Part shown: positions 49,990 through 57,982 of the stretch, piece after piece
How the letters are laid out: every line of letters begins with the position of its first letter
Position numbering within the stretch: position 1 is the stretch's first letter
NCBI GenBank assembly: GCA_016195985.1
Contig: JACPYP010000011.1
Coordinates: 124,001 to 188,000 of the forward strand
Direction: 5' to 3'
Length of the DNA: 64,000 nucleotides
Origin: Acidobacteriota bacterium
Lineage (GTDB): Bacteria; Acidobacteriota; Holophagae; Holophagales; Holophagaceae
The notes under the pieces: generated by a model
Told to the model about the DNA's origin: nothing
Databases searched by the model: none
Seen by the model: the letters and a program-made list of their open reading frames with translations, nothing else
Made by a program: the position numbers and the translations under genes

Positions 49990-50000
49990 TGGTCAGACCA
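49990..50000. promoter_or_regulatory. Palindromic operator TGGTCAGACCA between lldP and its regulator
   Basis: Perfect TGGT-CAG-ACCA palindrome in the divergent region 49909-50078, about 82 bp before lldP and 79 bp before the GntR gene, well placed to control both. The same site occurs inverted at 42205-42215. Confidence 0.7.
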
Positions 50001-50078
50001 TGCTGAAGAATGGTTAAATTGGTCACAGTTTCCATGTTCCGCTGTTTCAACATTTGAAATACAGCCTAGAGTGAGCCT

Positions 50079-50795
50079 ATGGAATTCACGCCGATCAAAA
50101 CCAGACGCCTCTACGAGGAGATCGTGGAGCAGATCAAGAAGCTCATCACCGACGGCCGGCTCAAGCCCGGCGACAAGCTCCTGGCCGAACGGGAACTGGC
50201 GGAACAGTTCCAGGTCAGCCGGGCGTCGGTGCGGGAAGCCATCCGCACCCTGGAGATGCTGGGGGTCATCGACATCCGGCCCGGCGAAGGCACCTTCGTC
50301 CGCGGGACGGAAACCGACGACATCATCCGGCCCCTGGCCATGTTCCTGGCCGTGGAGCGGAGTTCACTCCTGGACATGTTCGAGATGCGGCGCATCTTCG
50401 AGACCGCCACCGCCAGCCTGGCGGCCGAAAGGGCCACGGAAGAAGAGCTGGATCACATCGGAGCGATGCTGGAGAAGATGCGGGAGCGCTTGAACGTCCT
50501 CGACCCTGAGAAGGGGGAGGAGTTCGACGCCGCCTTCCATTACGCCGTGGCCGAGGCCACCCACAACAGCCTGCTCACCAAGCTGTTCAAGACCGTTTCC
50601 GAGGAATTCGCCAAGGCCAATTCCGTGGCCCGGCGCCAGCTGTACCACGACAACGTCCAGAACGCCCAGCGCATCATCGACCAGCATTCGGAAATCCTCG
50701 ACGCGATCCGCTCAAGGTCCCCCAAAGTCGCATCCAAGGCCATGCTCGAACACCTGATCTTCGCCGAAGGCGAACTGCGCAAGTGGATTGTGTAG
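50079..50795 (+). CDS. lldR: GntR/FadR-family regulator of lactate operon (LldR-like)
   Basis: A 238-residue regulator. The winged HTH (1-75) reads LYEEIVEQIKKLITDGRLKP, LAERELAEQFQVSRASVREA and GVIDIRPGEGTFV. The FCD effector domain (about 95-230) has the metal-binding His residues in FHYAVAEATHN and in the DQHSEILDAI and LEHL helices. LldR relatives release operator DNA when lactate binds. The gene is divergent from lldP with the palindrome between. The 190 bp downstream (50796-50985) hold nothing recognisable. Confidence 0.9.
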   Translation: MEFTPIKTRRLYEEIVEQIKKLITDGRLKPGDKLLAERELAEQFQVSRASVREAIRTLEMLGVIDIRPGEGTFVRGTETDDIIRPLAMFLAVERSSLLDMFEMRRIFETATASLAAERATEEELDHIGAMLEKMRERLNVLDPEKGEEFDAAFHYAVAEATHNSLLTKLFKTVSEEFAKANSVARRQLYHDNVQNAQRIIDQHSEILDAIRSRSPKVASKAMLEHLIFAEGELRKWIV

Positions 50796-50985
50796 GGCCA
50801 AGAACCGGCCGGACGGATGATGAAGCCTCGCTTCAAAGGTTCGCCCCAACAGGTCAGACCCGAGGCGAGCCCCTCCTACACCGAGACGATGAGCGGAGCC
50901 GAGGCAGCCGAATATTGAGAGCGGAAGGCCATGCTGGCGGGGTCCGACTTGAGCGAAGGGTTAGCCAACGACCCGAAACGATTAA

Positions 50986-51303
50986 TTAGAAGCCTGTAAT
51001 CAAGAGATCTATCGCCGCGAGCATTTCTGGACGAATCTCGGGAAGCTGGCCAACAACGGAGCCAAGGTGGCGTTTGCTGACACCGGCCAGCTCAGGGACC
51101 ATGGCGACCAGCGACTTACCTTGGAAAGCAATGACTGGCGTAAGGCGTGAAATCGGGTGGGTCTTTGCAGTTGATTTTAGATAGAGGGGAACAACCACCC
51201 GAGTATCGAGGGGTGAAAGGAGTTCGTTTTGGACATCGAGAAGGAAGGGAATGGTCTTATGGGATCTCGGATCCGGGTTGGTGTAGACGGTGAAGGAGTC
51301 CAT
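50986..51303 (-). CDS. ccdB: CcdB-family toxin
   Basis: A 105-residue CcdB. The sequence FTVYTNPDPRSHKTIPFLLD, VQNELLSPLDTRVVVPLYLK and the C-terminal RPEMLAAIDLLITGF match the family; CcdB's last residues (normally W-G-I) contact gyrase, and here the end is ITGF. It would poison DNA gyrase unless bound by CcdA. Its ATG shares one base with the ccdA 3' end, so the two are coupled. Confidence 0.9.
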   Translation of the reverse strand: MDSFTVYTNPDPRSHKTIPFLLDVQNELLSPLDTRVVVPLYLKSTAKTHPISRLTPVIAFQGKSLVAMVPELAGVSKRHLGSVVGQLPEIRPEMLAAIDLLITGF

Positions 51304-51548
51304 CAGAAATTCCGAAGTCCATCACTGAAGACCCCTTGGGCTTCAACGCGCTTATTATAAGTCTGAATGGCATCAGCATTTTCTGAGAGCCAATCTGCGG
51401 CAAGACGCGTCCGGACAGCCTTGGCAATGGCTTCTTCGGCGAGACTAGAAAGGTTGAGGCCAAGGTCTTTGCTTACTCTCAGTAAGTCCGCGTTCAGGGA
51501 GAGGTTGACCGGTTTCTTGGGGGCGTCAGTATTGTAATAGATCTGCAT
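51303..51548 (-). CDS. ccdA: CcdA-family antitoxin
   Basis: An 81-residue antitoxin. The N-terminal ribbon-helix-helix (APKKPVNLSLNADLLRVSKD, LGLNLSSLAEEAIAKAV) binds DNA; the C-terminal tail (WLSENADAIQTYNKRVEAQG, VFSDGLRNF) is the CcdB-neutralising region. It lies upstream of ccdB, behind a 35-bp inverted repeat that is probably its own operator. No other plasmid or phage gene is adjacent, so this is a solitary chromosomal copy. Confidence 0.92.
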   Translation of the reverse strand: MQIYYNTDAPKKPVNLSLNADLLRVSKDLGLNLSSLAEEAIAKAVRTRLAADWLSENADAIQTYNKRVEAQGVFSDGLRNF

Positions 51549-51555
51549 GATGCAC

Positions 51556-51590
51556 CCCCCTGATGCGCATTAATTATGCGCATCAGGGGG
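51556..51590. promoter_or_regulatory. Large inverted repeat, probable ccdAB operator
   Basis: Perfect 15-bp arms CCCCCTGATGCGCAT/ATGCGCATCAGGGGG with a TAATT centre, 8 bp upstream of ccdA. It overlaps the ribosome-site region of ccdA. The AT core with GC flanks fits binding by a CcdA ribbon-helix-helix dimer pair. Confidence 0.75.
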
Positions 51591-51692
51591 CGCCTGTCAA
51601 GTTGGCGAACGAACGACGTTGACCGGTCCTTGATTCCGTGAAGGGCAAGGGGGACATGGCGCAGATGTGATCAGCAGACTGCCGCTCAATCA

Positions 51693-51726
51693 AAGGCCTG
51701 CGCCACGCAGGGGTGGCGCAGGCCTT
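51693..51726 (-). terminator. Stem-loop after tRNA-Ile2/Met gene
   Basis: Perfect 14-bp arms AAGGCCTGCGCCAC/GTGGCGCAGGCCTT with a 6-nt loop, 4 bp beyond the tRNA 3' end. The T-run after it is short, so termination strength is uncertain. Confidence 0.6.
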
Positions 51727-51729
51727 GGT

Positions 51730-51805
51730 TGGTGGCCCCGGTGGGGTTCGAACCCACGACCAAGCGGTTATGAGCCGCCAGCTCTGACCGCTGAGCTACA
51801 GGGCC
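51730..51805 (-). tRNA. tRNA with CAT anticodon, probably tRNA-Ile2
   Basis: A 76-nt cloverleaf: acceptor GGCCCTG with CGGGGCC, loop CTCATAA (anticodon CAT), TTCGAACC T-loop and encoded CCA. The body (TAGCTCAGCGGTCAGAGC, CGCTTGGTCG) resembles tRNA-Ile(k2C-AU), which needs TilS modification; elongator Met cannot be excluded without a model. Confidence 0.88.
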
Positions 51806-51850
51806 AGGGCCAGTGTAGCAAATGAAGCGCGCTCAGCCAGATCTGACCGA

Positions 51851-52465
51851 CTAGAGAGATCGCCCGCCCACGGCGAAATCCAGCAGCTGCCGCATGCGGT
51901 CGGCCAGGGTGGGAAGGTTCGGGGATTCCAGGAGGAACTGGCGTTCCGTGGGCTCGAAATCCAGCGCCATGGCCAGGGTGTTCAGCCGGTCCGCATCTTC
52001 CAAGGGAAGGTCGAGCAGTTCTTTGAGCTGGGCTTCGATGCCTTCGGAGGCGGCGAAGGCATCCAGGGATTCCATGAGCCGCCGCCGGTGGGGGCCCGGC
52101 CAAAGCATGGCCGAATCGAAGAGAAGCTCTTCGTATTCGGCCTGGCGGAAGGGCTTTCCGGGGCATTCTCCGGTGATTTTGACGGCGGCCTTGCCCTGCA
52201 GCAGGAGGTTCCACCTTCCGCCGGTGAGGGGTTCGGCCCGCACCACTTCCGCCATGCACCCCACTTCGAAGATGGGGGCCGTTTCGCCCAGGGTGCCGGG
52301 TTCGGGAGGCTGCCGCATGAGGGCGAGGATCAAGTGGTGGTGCGAGTTGAGCACCTCGATGGTCATCTCCTGGTACCGGGGCTCGAAAATGTAGACCGGG
52401 AGGAAGGTCTGCGGGAACAGCACCACCTGGGGCAGGGGGAATAGGGGGAGAATGGCTGGTAGCAT
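51851..52465 (-). CDS. LON substrate-binding-domain protein
   Basis: A 204-residue stand-alone LON N-domain (starts MLPAILPLFPLPQVVLFPQT; then LPVYIFEPRYQEM, FEVGCMAEVVRAEPL, GGRWNLLLQG). No AAA or protease domain follows, as in many bacterial 'peptidase S16' proteins of unknown role. ATG 52465 has AAGGTG 5 nt upstream; GTG 52480 in the same frame is an alternative. It is divergent from kdsD. Confidence 0.9.
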   Translation of the reverse strand: MLPAILPLFPLPQVVLFPQTFLPVYIFEPRYQEMTIEVLNSHHHLILALMRQPPEPGTLGETAPIFEVGCMAEVVRAEPLTGGRWNLLLQGKAAVKITGECPGKPFRQAEYEELLFDSAMLWPGPHRRRLMESLDAFAASEGIEAQLKELLDLPLEDADRLNTLAMALDFEPTERQFLLESPNLPTLADRMRQLLDFAVGGRSL

Positions 52466-52497
52466 GAACACCTTAGCCACCCATCGGAGTCGGAACT

Positions 52498-53484
52498 GTG
52501 AAGGATGAGAACCAGGTTGATACGGCGGGGGGTGCCGGAAACGCCGTATTGGACGCCGCCGGCGGGGCCCTCGAACACCTGCGCAGGACCTGGGATCGGA
52601 AAAAAACCGAAGACTGGGTCGGCATGGTGGTGGGCCGCAGCGGCCGGGTGATCCTGACGGGCATGGGCAAGTCGGGGCTGGTGGCCCAGAAGATCGCCGC
52701 GACGCTGGCCTCCACGGGCAGCCCCAGCTTTTTCCTCCATCCGGCCGAAGCCCTTCACGGGGATCTCGGGATGGTGACCCGCGAGGATTCGATCCTGGCC
52801 CTGTCCAACAGCGGCGAAAGCGAGGAGGTGGTGCGCCTACTGCCGAGCCTCCTCCGCCTGGGCATCCCCATCGCGGCCATCACGGCCCGGCCCGAGAGCA
52901 GCCTGGCCCAGGCGGCCACCTGGACCTTCGGATACCAGCTGCCCCAGGGCGAGGGGTGCCCCTTGGAGCTGGCCCCCATGGCCAGCACCACCCTCCAACT
53001 GATCTGGGGAGACCTTCTGGCCGCAAGCCTGATGGCCCGAAGGGGGTTTACCCGGGATCTTTTCGCGCTCAATCATCCAGCTGGAAGTCTTGGAGCCAAG
53101 TTATTGAAGACAGGCTCATTGATGCACAAAGACTGGCCGATTGTCTCGCCAGAACTGGGGCTGGTCGACGTTCTCAAGGTGATGACGGATGGGCATCTGG
53201 GCATGACCAGCGTCATGACGGGCCAGGAGCTTCTGGGGGTCATCACAGACGGGGACCTGCGGCGGGCTCTGGGAAAGGCTGAATCGGAAAGCCGGAACCC
53301 GTTGGCGCTGACGGCCGAGCAGATCATGACGCGGCGCCCGGCCTCCATCGATGAGGAGTCATTGGCCGTGGAAGCGGCTGGCGTCATGGAGAGCCGGAAG
53401 ATCACCTTCCTCATGGTCACCCGGAAGGGGCAGGCCTGCGGAGTGGTGCACATCCATGATTTGCTGGCATCAAAGGTGTTGTAA
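52498..53484 (+). CDS. kdsD: D-arabinose-5-phosphate isomerase
   Basis: A 328-residue KdsD/KpsF enzyme. The SIS domain (about 40-180) has VILTGMGKSGLVAQKIAATL, HPAEALHGDLGM and LALSNSGESEEVVRLL; two CBS domains follow (VMTDGHLGMTSV, GVITDGDLRRALGK and EQIMTRRPASIDEESL). It converts ribulose-5-phosphate to arabinose-5-phosphate for Kdo, the inner sugar of lipopolysaccharide. GTG 52498 with GGAG about 10 nt upstream. The next gene is also for lipopolysaccharide, so the two form a functional group. Confidence 0.95.
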   Translation: MKDENQVDTAGGAGNAVLDAAGGALEHLRRTWDRKKTEDWVGMVVGRSGRVILTGMGKSGLVAQKIAATLASTGSPSFFLHPAEALHGDLGMVTREDSILALSNSGESEEVVRLLPSLLRLGIPIAAITARPESSLAQAATWTFGYQLPQGEGCPLELAPMASTTLQLIWGDLLAASLMARRGFTRDLFALNHPAGSLGAKLLKTGSLMHKDWPIVSPELGLVDVLKVMTDGHLGMTSVMTGQELLGVITDGDLRRALGKAESESRNPLALTAEQIMTRRPASIDEESLAVEAAGVMESRKITFLMVTRKGQACGVVHIHDLLASKVL

Positions 53485-53500
53485 GTCCTGGCCGGATGTC

Positions 53501-53528
53501 TTGGTTTGGATTTAATGTTACATAATAT
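53501..53528 (+). promoter_or_regulatory. Possible sigma-70 promoter before lptFG
   Basis: TTGGTT (53501-53506) and TAATAT (53523-53528) with a 16-bp spacer, in the only AT-rich stretch between kdsD and lptFG. It lies about 30-60 bp before the start codon. Confidence 0.4.
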
Positions 53529-53559
53529 ACATTATCGAAAGTTCTAACCGCGCTTCCAG

Positions 53560-55800
53560 GTGTCTTCTGTGCTGAACCGTTATGTCCTTCGACGCTGGGC
53601 AACCCCGTTTTTGGGGGCCCTGCTGTTCTATGGCTTTCTTCTGCTGTCTTCGGAGATGGTGCTGATCTCGAAGGAGATCTTTTCGGAAGGCGCGCCGCTT
53701 CGCTGGCTGGTTCCCATGCTGTTGACCTCGATGCCGGAGAACCTGGGATACGTGCTTCCCATGGCGGCGGTCCTGGGCGGATTGTTGGGCACTCAGCAGT
53801 TGATGGAAGGCTCTGAACTATTGGCAGCTCAGGGACTTGGAGCCGGCCAGCGCACTTGGATCACGCCCTGGCTGCGCATGTCCGCCTGGCTGGTGGTGCT
53901 GGCGGCCCTCAACGCCCACATTCTGGTTCCCACCTCCAACCGCCTGCAGCAGATGGTCCGAGGACGCATGACCGAAGAGGCCAAGGCGCGGTTCCTGCGT
54001 CCAGGGGCCCCGCCGTGGTTTCCTCCCGGCGCGCCCAATACGGCCTTCTGGGTTTCGCCCGAAGGCAAGATCCACGTCATGGAATCGACCCCTCAGGGGG
54101 TCCAGCACCTGACTGCCTCCTCCATGACCTATGCGGTGGAAGCCAAGCCGGATGGTTCTTCGGAACTACAGCTGAGCCTCACGGGCCTTCAGGGGGCGCT
54201 CTTCCAGACGGCGGGGACCGGAAGCGTGATCCACCTCAGCCAGGAAAAGCAGGTTCTCCGGTTCTCGGTTTCGTCGGGAACCCGTTTGCTGCCGCGAACG
54301 CCGCTCCGCTATGAGGGTTCGGCCGCCCTTTGGAAGATCCTGTGGACGCCTTCTGGCGAGGGCGATTCAACCCCTGAACTCAAGGAATGGCGTCTTCAGG
54401 CAGGCCAGGAATTCTGCCGCAGGATCACCCTGCCCCTGTCCGCGGCGGCCCTCCTCCTTCTGGGGATCGCGCTTGGATTTGGGCATCCGCGGTTCTACAA
54501 GGGTGGGGCCATCCTCAAGAGCATGGGCGTCATCATCCTCTACTACCTGATCATGAAGTATCTTGAAAACCTGTGGATGGGAGAGAAATTTAAATCGATT
54601 ATCCCGCTCCTGCTGCTGCCCTTCCCCTTTCTGATCGGCGGATGGTTGCTGCTGAAGTCCAAGCTCAGGCCCCACCGCTCCAGCCGGCTGGGCACCAGCT
54701 ACACTCAGCTGGCCCGCCCCTTCCTAGGTTCCTGTCTCCCGCTGATGGGACGGGTGCGAAAGGTCAAGGGCTCGTTCACCTGCTGGATGCACGGCAAGGG
54801 CACTCAGCATGGCATTCTGCGCCATTGGGCCAGCCTCGCCTGGTGGCGGAACTGGGCCTCGACCTTGGGCAGCTTGTTGGTTTTGAACCTGCTCGTGGAA
54901 TACGCCAATCTGGCTGGAGACCTGTCTAGGAATGACGTTCATATTCATGTCTTTATTCGATATTGGTTCTGGAATCTGCCTCCCTTCCTGGTCGTGGCCC
55001 TGCCCATGGCCTTCCTTCTGGGCACCCTTCTGGCTTTGTCGGAAGCGGCCCTGAACCGTGAATGGCTGGCCCTTCGCGCCGGCGGGGTGAGCCTCGTGCG
55101 TTGGCTCTGGAGCAGCCGGTGGTCCTGGGGGGTGGTGGCCCTGCTGACCCTCGTGCTTCAACTGGGGATCGCGCCCATCGCCATGGCGCGCGCAAACAGT
55201 CTTTATAGGCAAATTCTCAAGCGACCGCCCGTCGCGGCCGCCACCCATCCCTGGCTCCACCTCGGATCCACTGGCGTGCTCTGGCATCTCCAGGGGGACC
55301 AGCGCTGGGGGTTCCCCCTCAAGGAACCAGGGGAGGCGCCGATTCTGCTTCGCTGGCGCATGGGAGACCTGCATTCCGAGGCCCTGGCCTGGGGAGGACT
55401 CCAATTGGTTCAGGGTCCCTCGGCCGACCGGCTGTTCCCCGCTCAGGCGCTGCGAAGGGCAGCCAGCGCCGAAGAGGCCCATACGACCGACCTTCTGCTT
55501 TGGCAGAAATGGGCGCCGGATCCAGAGCGGGCCTACATGCTGTGGGGGCGCATCCTGGGCTGGCTGGCGGGGCCCTGCCTCGTGGTGGCCATGCTTTCCT
55601 TCGCCTTTCCCGGGCCCCGGCAGGGACGAGGGCAGGCTCTGGGCGCGGGCCTGGTGGCCGGGCTGCTTTTCCTTGGGTTCCAGACCCTCTTCGGCGGAGC
55701 GGCCAAGGCGGCCGAAATCCCTGCCTACTGGGGCGCCCTGGCGCCGCTGCTGCTCCTGCTTTCCGTTTCACTGCTGCGGCTTCGTCGCTTGAGGACCTGA
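53560..55800 (+). CDS. LptF-LptG fused lipopolysaccharide-export permease
   Basis: A 746-residue protein holding two YjgP/YjgQ-type halves. Each half starts with helices TM1-3, has a periplasmic jellyroll, and ends with three helices. First half about 1-370: VLNRYVLRRWATPFLGALLF, MPENLGYVLPMAAVLGGLLG, and SAAALLLLGIALGFGHPRFY. Second half about 420-746: WASTLGSLLVLNLLVEYANL, LPPFLVVALPMAFLLGTLLA and RILGWLAGPCLVVAMLSFAF. LptF and LptG are normally separate genes, forming the permease of the LptB2FG transporter. GTG 53560 is the open start; GTG 53569, with AGGTG 6 nt upstream, may be the true one. The mnmA gene follows after 2 bp. Confidence 0.85.
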   Translation: MSSVLNRYVLRRWATPFLGALLFYGFLLLSSEMVLISKEIFSEGAPLRWLVPMLLTSMPENLGYVLPMAAVLGGLLGTQQLMEGSELLAAQGLGAGQRTWITPWLRMSAWLVVLAALNAHILVPTSNRLQQMVRGRMTEEAKARFLRPGAPPWFPPGAPNTAFWVSPEGKIHVMESTPQGVQHLTASSMTYAVEAKPDGSSELQLSLTGLQGALFQTAGTGSVIHLSQEKQVLRFSVSSGTRLLPRTPLRYEGSAALWKILWTPSGEGDSTPELKEWRLQAGQEFCRRITLPLSAAALLLLGIALGFGHPRFYKGGAILKSMGVIILYYLIMKYLENLWMGEKFKSIIPLLLLPFPFLIGGWLLLKSKLRPHRSSRLGTSYTQLARPFLGSCLPLMGRVRKVKGSFTCWMHGKGTQHGILRHWASLAWWRNWASTLGSLLVLNLLVEYANLAGDLSRNDVHIHVFIRYWFWNLPPFLVVALPMAFLLGTLLALSEAALNREWLALRAGGVSLVRWLWSSRWSWGVVALLTLVLQLGIAPIAMARANSLYRQILKRPPVAAATHPWLHLGSTGVLWHLQGDQRWGFPLKEPGEAPILLRWRMGDLHSEALAWGGLQLVQGPSADRLFPAQALRRAASAEEAHTTDLLLWQKWAPDPERAYMLWGRILGWLAGPCLVVAMLSFAFPGPRQGRGQALGAGLVAGLLFLGFQTLFGGAAKAAEIPAYWGALAPLLLLLSVSLLRLRRLRT

Positions 55801-55802
55801 CC

Positions 55803-56933
55803 GTGAGCCAACTGCTGGAACACACCCTGGGGCTGCTGCGATCCCACCCCACCCTTCAGCCCGGGGACCGCATCGTGGCGGCCATGTCCGGCGGCGTGGA
55901 CAGTTCCGTCATGGCCGCCCTGTTGCACCGGGGCGGGTATGAGGTGATAGGTGTTTCCATGCAGCTCTTCGACAAGAAGACCACCCAATCTTCCGATGGC
56001 AAATGCTGCACGCTGGATGATTTTCAGGATGCAAGACGGGTCGCCTACGAATTGGGGTTCTCCCATTATGTGATGGATTTCGAAAGCCGCTTTCAGGACA
56101 CCGTCATAGAGGGGTTCATCCAGGGGTACCTGAGCGGAGAAACGCCAAGTCCCTGCATTCAATGCAACCAACACCTCAAGTTCTCTGCGCTGATGGAGCG
56201 GGCCGATTCCATGGCGGCTCCCTTCGTGGCCACGGGCCACTACGCCGCCATCTCGCTCGGGCCTGGGGGGTGGCAGCTGCGCAAGGCGGCCGACCTGGCC
56301 AAGGACCAGAGCTACTTCCTCTTTCATCACACGCAGGCCACCCTGGGCCGCACGCTCTTTCCACTGGCCCACCTCTCCAAGCCGGAGGTTCGGGCGCTGG
56401 GCGCGGAATTGGGCCTCCACCTGGCTGAGAAACCGGAAAGCCAGGAGATCTGTTTCGTCACGCAGGATCGCTATGACGCTTTCCTGGAGGCCGAAGGCCG
56501 GGACCCTGGTCTGGGCGATGGGGATATCCGCCATCTGGACGGCCGTCTTTTGGGCCGCCACCGGGGCTTCTGGCGGCACACCGTGGGACAGCGCAGAGGT
56601 CTGAGGGTCGCCGCGGCCGAACCTCTGTACGTCATCCGGGTGGAGGCCGCTTCCAACACCGTGTGGGTGGGTTCCGAATCCGATCTGATGTCCACAGACC
56701 TGGTGGCCCGCGAGGTCAGCTGGGTGCATGAACCCCCGGAGGGGCCTCTCGCCTGCGAGGCGCGCATCCGCAGCCGCTCTCCTGAGGCCGAGGCCTTGGT
56801 GATCCCTTTGCCGGACGGCCGAGTCAAGGTGGCCTTCGCGGAGCCCCAGCGGGCCATCGCGCCTGGGCAGGCGGTCGTCTTCTACCGGGATGGCGAAGTG
56901 CTGGGCGGCGGCTGGATCGACACCCGGCTGTGA
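55803..56933 (+). CDS. mnmA: tRNA-specific 2-thiouridylase
   Basis: A 376-residue MnmA. The PP-loop is AAMSGGVDSSVMAALLHRGG; the two active cysteines are in SPCIQCNQHLKF and ESQEICFVTQD. Other family blocks: FVATGHYAAI, KDQSYFLF and HTVGQRRGLRV. It thiolates U34 of tRNA Glu, Gln and Lys. GTG 55803, 2 bp after the lptFG stop; the longer open frame upstream is inside lptFG and not coding. Confidence 0.96.
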   Translation: MSQLLEHTLGLLRSHPTLQPGDRIVAAMSGGVDSSVMAALLHRGGYEVIGVSMQLFDKKTTQSSDGKCCTLDDFQDARRVAYELGFSHYVMDFESRFQDTVIEGFIQGYLSGETPSPCIQCNQHLKFSALMERADSMAAPFVATGHYAAISLGPGGWQLRKAADLAKDQSYFLFHHTQATLGRTLFPLAHLSKPEVRALGAELGLHLAEKPESQEICFVTQDRYDAFLEAEGRDPGLGDGDIRHLDGRLLGRHRGFWRHTVGQRRGLRVAAAEPLYVIRVEAASNTVWVGSESDLMSTDLVAREVSWVHEPPEGPLACEARIRSRSPEAEALVIPLPDGRVKVAFAEPQRAIAPGQAVVFYRDGEVLGGGWIDTRL

Positions 56934-56968
56934 TCCCCGCCCGCCTCCGAGGCCGTTAGCCTTCAGTC

Positions 56969-57505
56969 ATGAACGCTTACCGACTTTGGGTTCAAGCCCA
57001 TCCCTTTCTTTCCGCGGCCCTTCAGTTCGGCCTTCTCGGCACCCTCGGCGAAGTGGTGGCCTCCAGCCTGCGTGCCCGGCGCTTCTCCCTGCCCTGCTCG
57101 GTTCTCGAACTGGCGGCCAAGGCCTTCGCCTGGGCCCTCCTGGGCTTGGTCATCAAGGCCGGCTTCGCGGGCATGAAGGGATTCACCCGCGCCCTGCTGG
57201 AGCATCACATCCTGCCCGCGGTCTTCGCCACGGGCCTGGGCTGGGCTTTTGCTCTGTCCACGCTGACCAACGTGTTCTTCGGCCCGCAGATGATGTTGTT
57301 CCACCGGCTGGAAGACAACCTCATCCTGCGGCGCCGGGGGTTCGATGGCATGGCTCCGGCCATCAAGACCCTCGTCTGGTTCTGGATACCCGCGCACACG
57401 CTGACCTTCAGCCTGCCGGTGGACTTCCAGGTGGGCCTGGCGGCCTTGTGGTCCCTGGCCCTGGGGCTGATCCTGGGCCTCGCCTCGGCCCGCAAAAGCG
57501 CCTGA
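56969..57505 (+). CDS. Integral membrane protein, Mpv17/PMP22-like
   Basis: A 178-residue protein with four or five membrane helices (PFLSAALQFGLLGTLGEVVA, AWALLGLVIKAGFAGMKGF, LGWAFALSTLTNVFFGPQMM, LAALWSLALGLILGLAS). The order of a TNVFFGP loop, then KTLVWFWIPAHTLTFSLP, recalls the Mpv17/PMP22 family of small channel-like proteins; similarity is modest and judged by eye. It lies 35 bp after mnmA and may share its transcript. Confidence 0.6.
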   Translation: MNAYRLWVQAHPFLSAALQFGLLGTLGEVVASSLRARRFSLPCSVLELAAKAFAWALLGLVIKAGFAGMKGFTRALLEHHILPAVFATGLGWAFALSTLTNVFFGPQMMLFHRLEDNLILRRRGFDGMAPAIKTLVWFWIPAHTLTFSLPVDFQVGLAALWSLALGLILGLASARKSA

Positions 57506-57715
57506 TCGGCCTTCCCGGCGCATTCCCGAAACCGAAACCTGTTTGTCGGCCTGGCGCAGATTGAAAAGGTCCCCACGAAGGGGCGCTTTCCATCCCCGTC
57601 ACCCCTTTGGGGGCGGGAGCCGCAGGCCCGGGTGGACTCACGACCGCGTGGTTAGACCCCCTTCGTGTGGGCCTTGAACGCTCTGCATGAGGCTGAGCCC
57701 GGATCATCAGGAAAC
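57506..57715. other. Intergenic region, nothing recognised
   Basis: About 210 bp between the membrane protein gene and the tRNA terminator. It contains a few short GC-rich inverted segments but no ORF or RNA that I can support. Confidence 0.35.
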
Positions 57716-57737
57716 GGAAAAGCCCCCTTTCGGGGGC
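57716..57737 (-). terminator. Rho-independent terminator of tRNA-Gly/tRNA-Cys transcript
   Basis: GCCCCC/GGGGGC stem (57722-57727 with 57732-57737) and a 4-nt loop, followed on the minus strand by TTTTCC. It lies 4 bp beyond the tRNA-Cys 3' end. Confidence 0.85.
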
Positions 57738-57741
57738 AGTC

Positions 57742-57816
57742 TGGAGGCGCCGATCGGAATCGAACCGATGAATACAGGATTTGCAGTCCCGGGCCTTACC
57801 ACTTGGCTACGGCGCC
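57742..57816 (-). tRNA. tRNA-Cys (GCA)
   Basis: A 75-nt cloverleaf: acceptor GGCGCCG/CGGCGCC, anticodon loop CTGCAAA (GCA), discriminator U as usual for tRNA-Cys, and encoded CCA. It is the second gene of a tRNA-Gly/tRNA-Cys pair; a 7-bp GC stem (57847-57864) lies between them. Confidence 0.95.
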
Positions 57817-57871
57817 TTGCGTGAAGAGCTTGCTGTCAAACAATGCGGGCCGCTTGCGCGGCCCGGCAAAG

Positions 57872-57946
<75 letters not shown>

Positions 57947-57982
57947 TTGAGACATCAAGATTAACAATGGCGGGGCTTCGGG

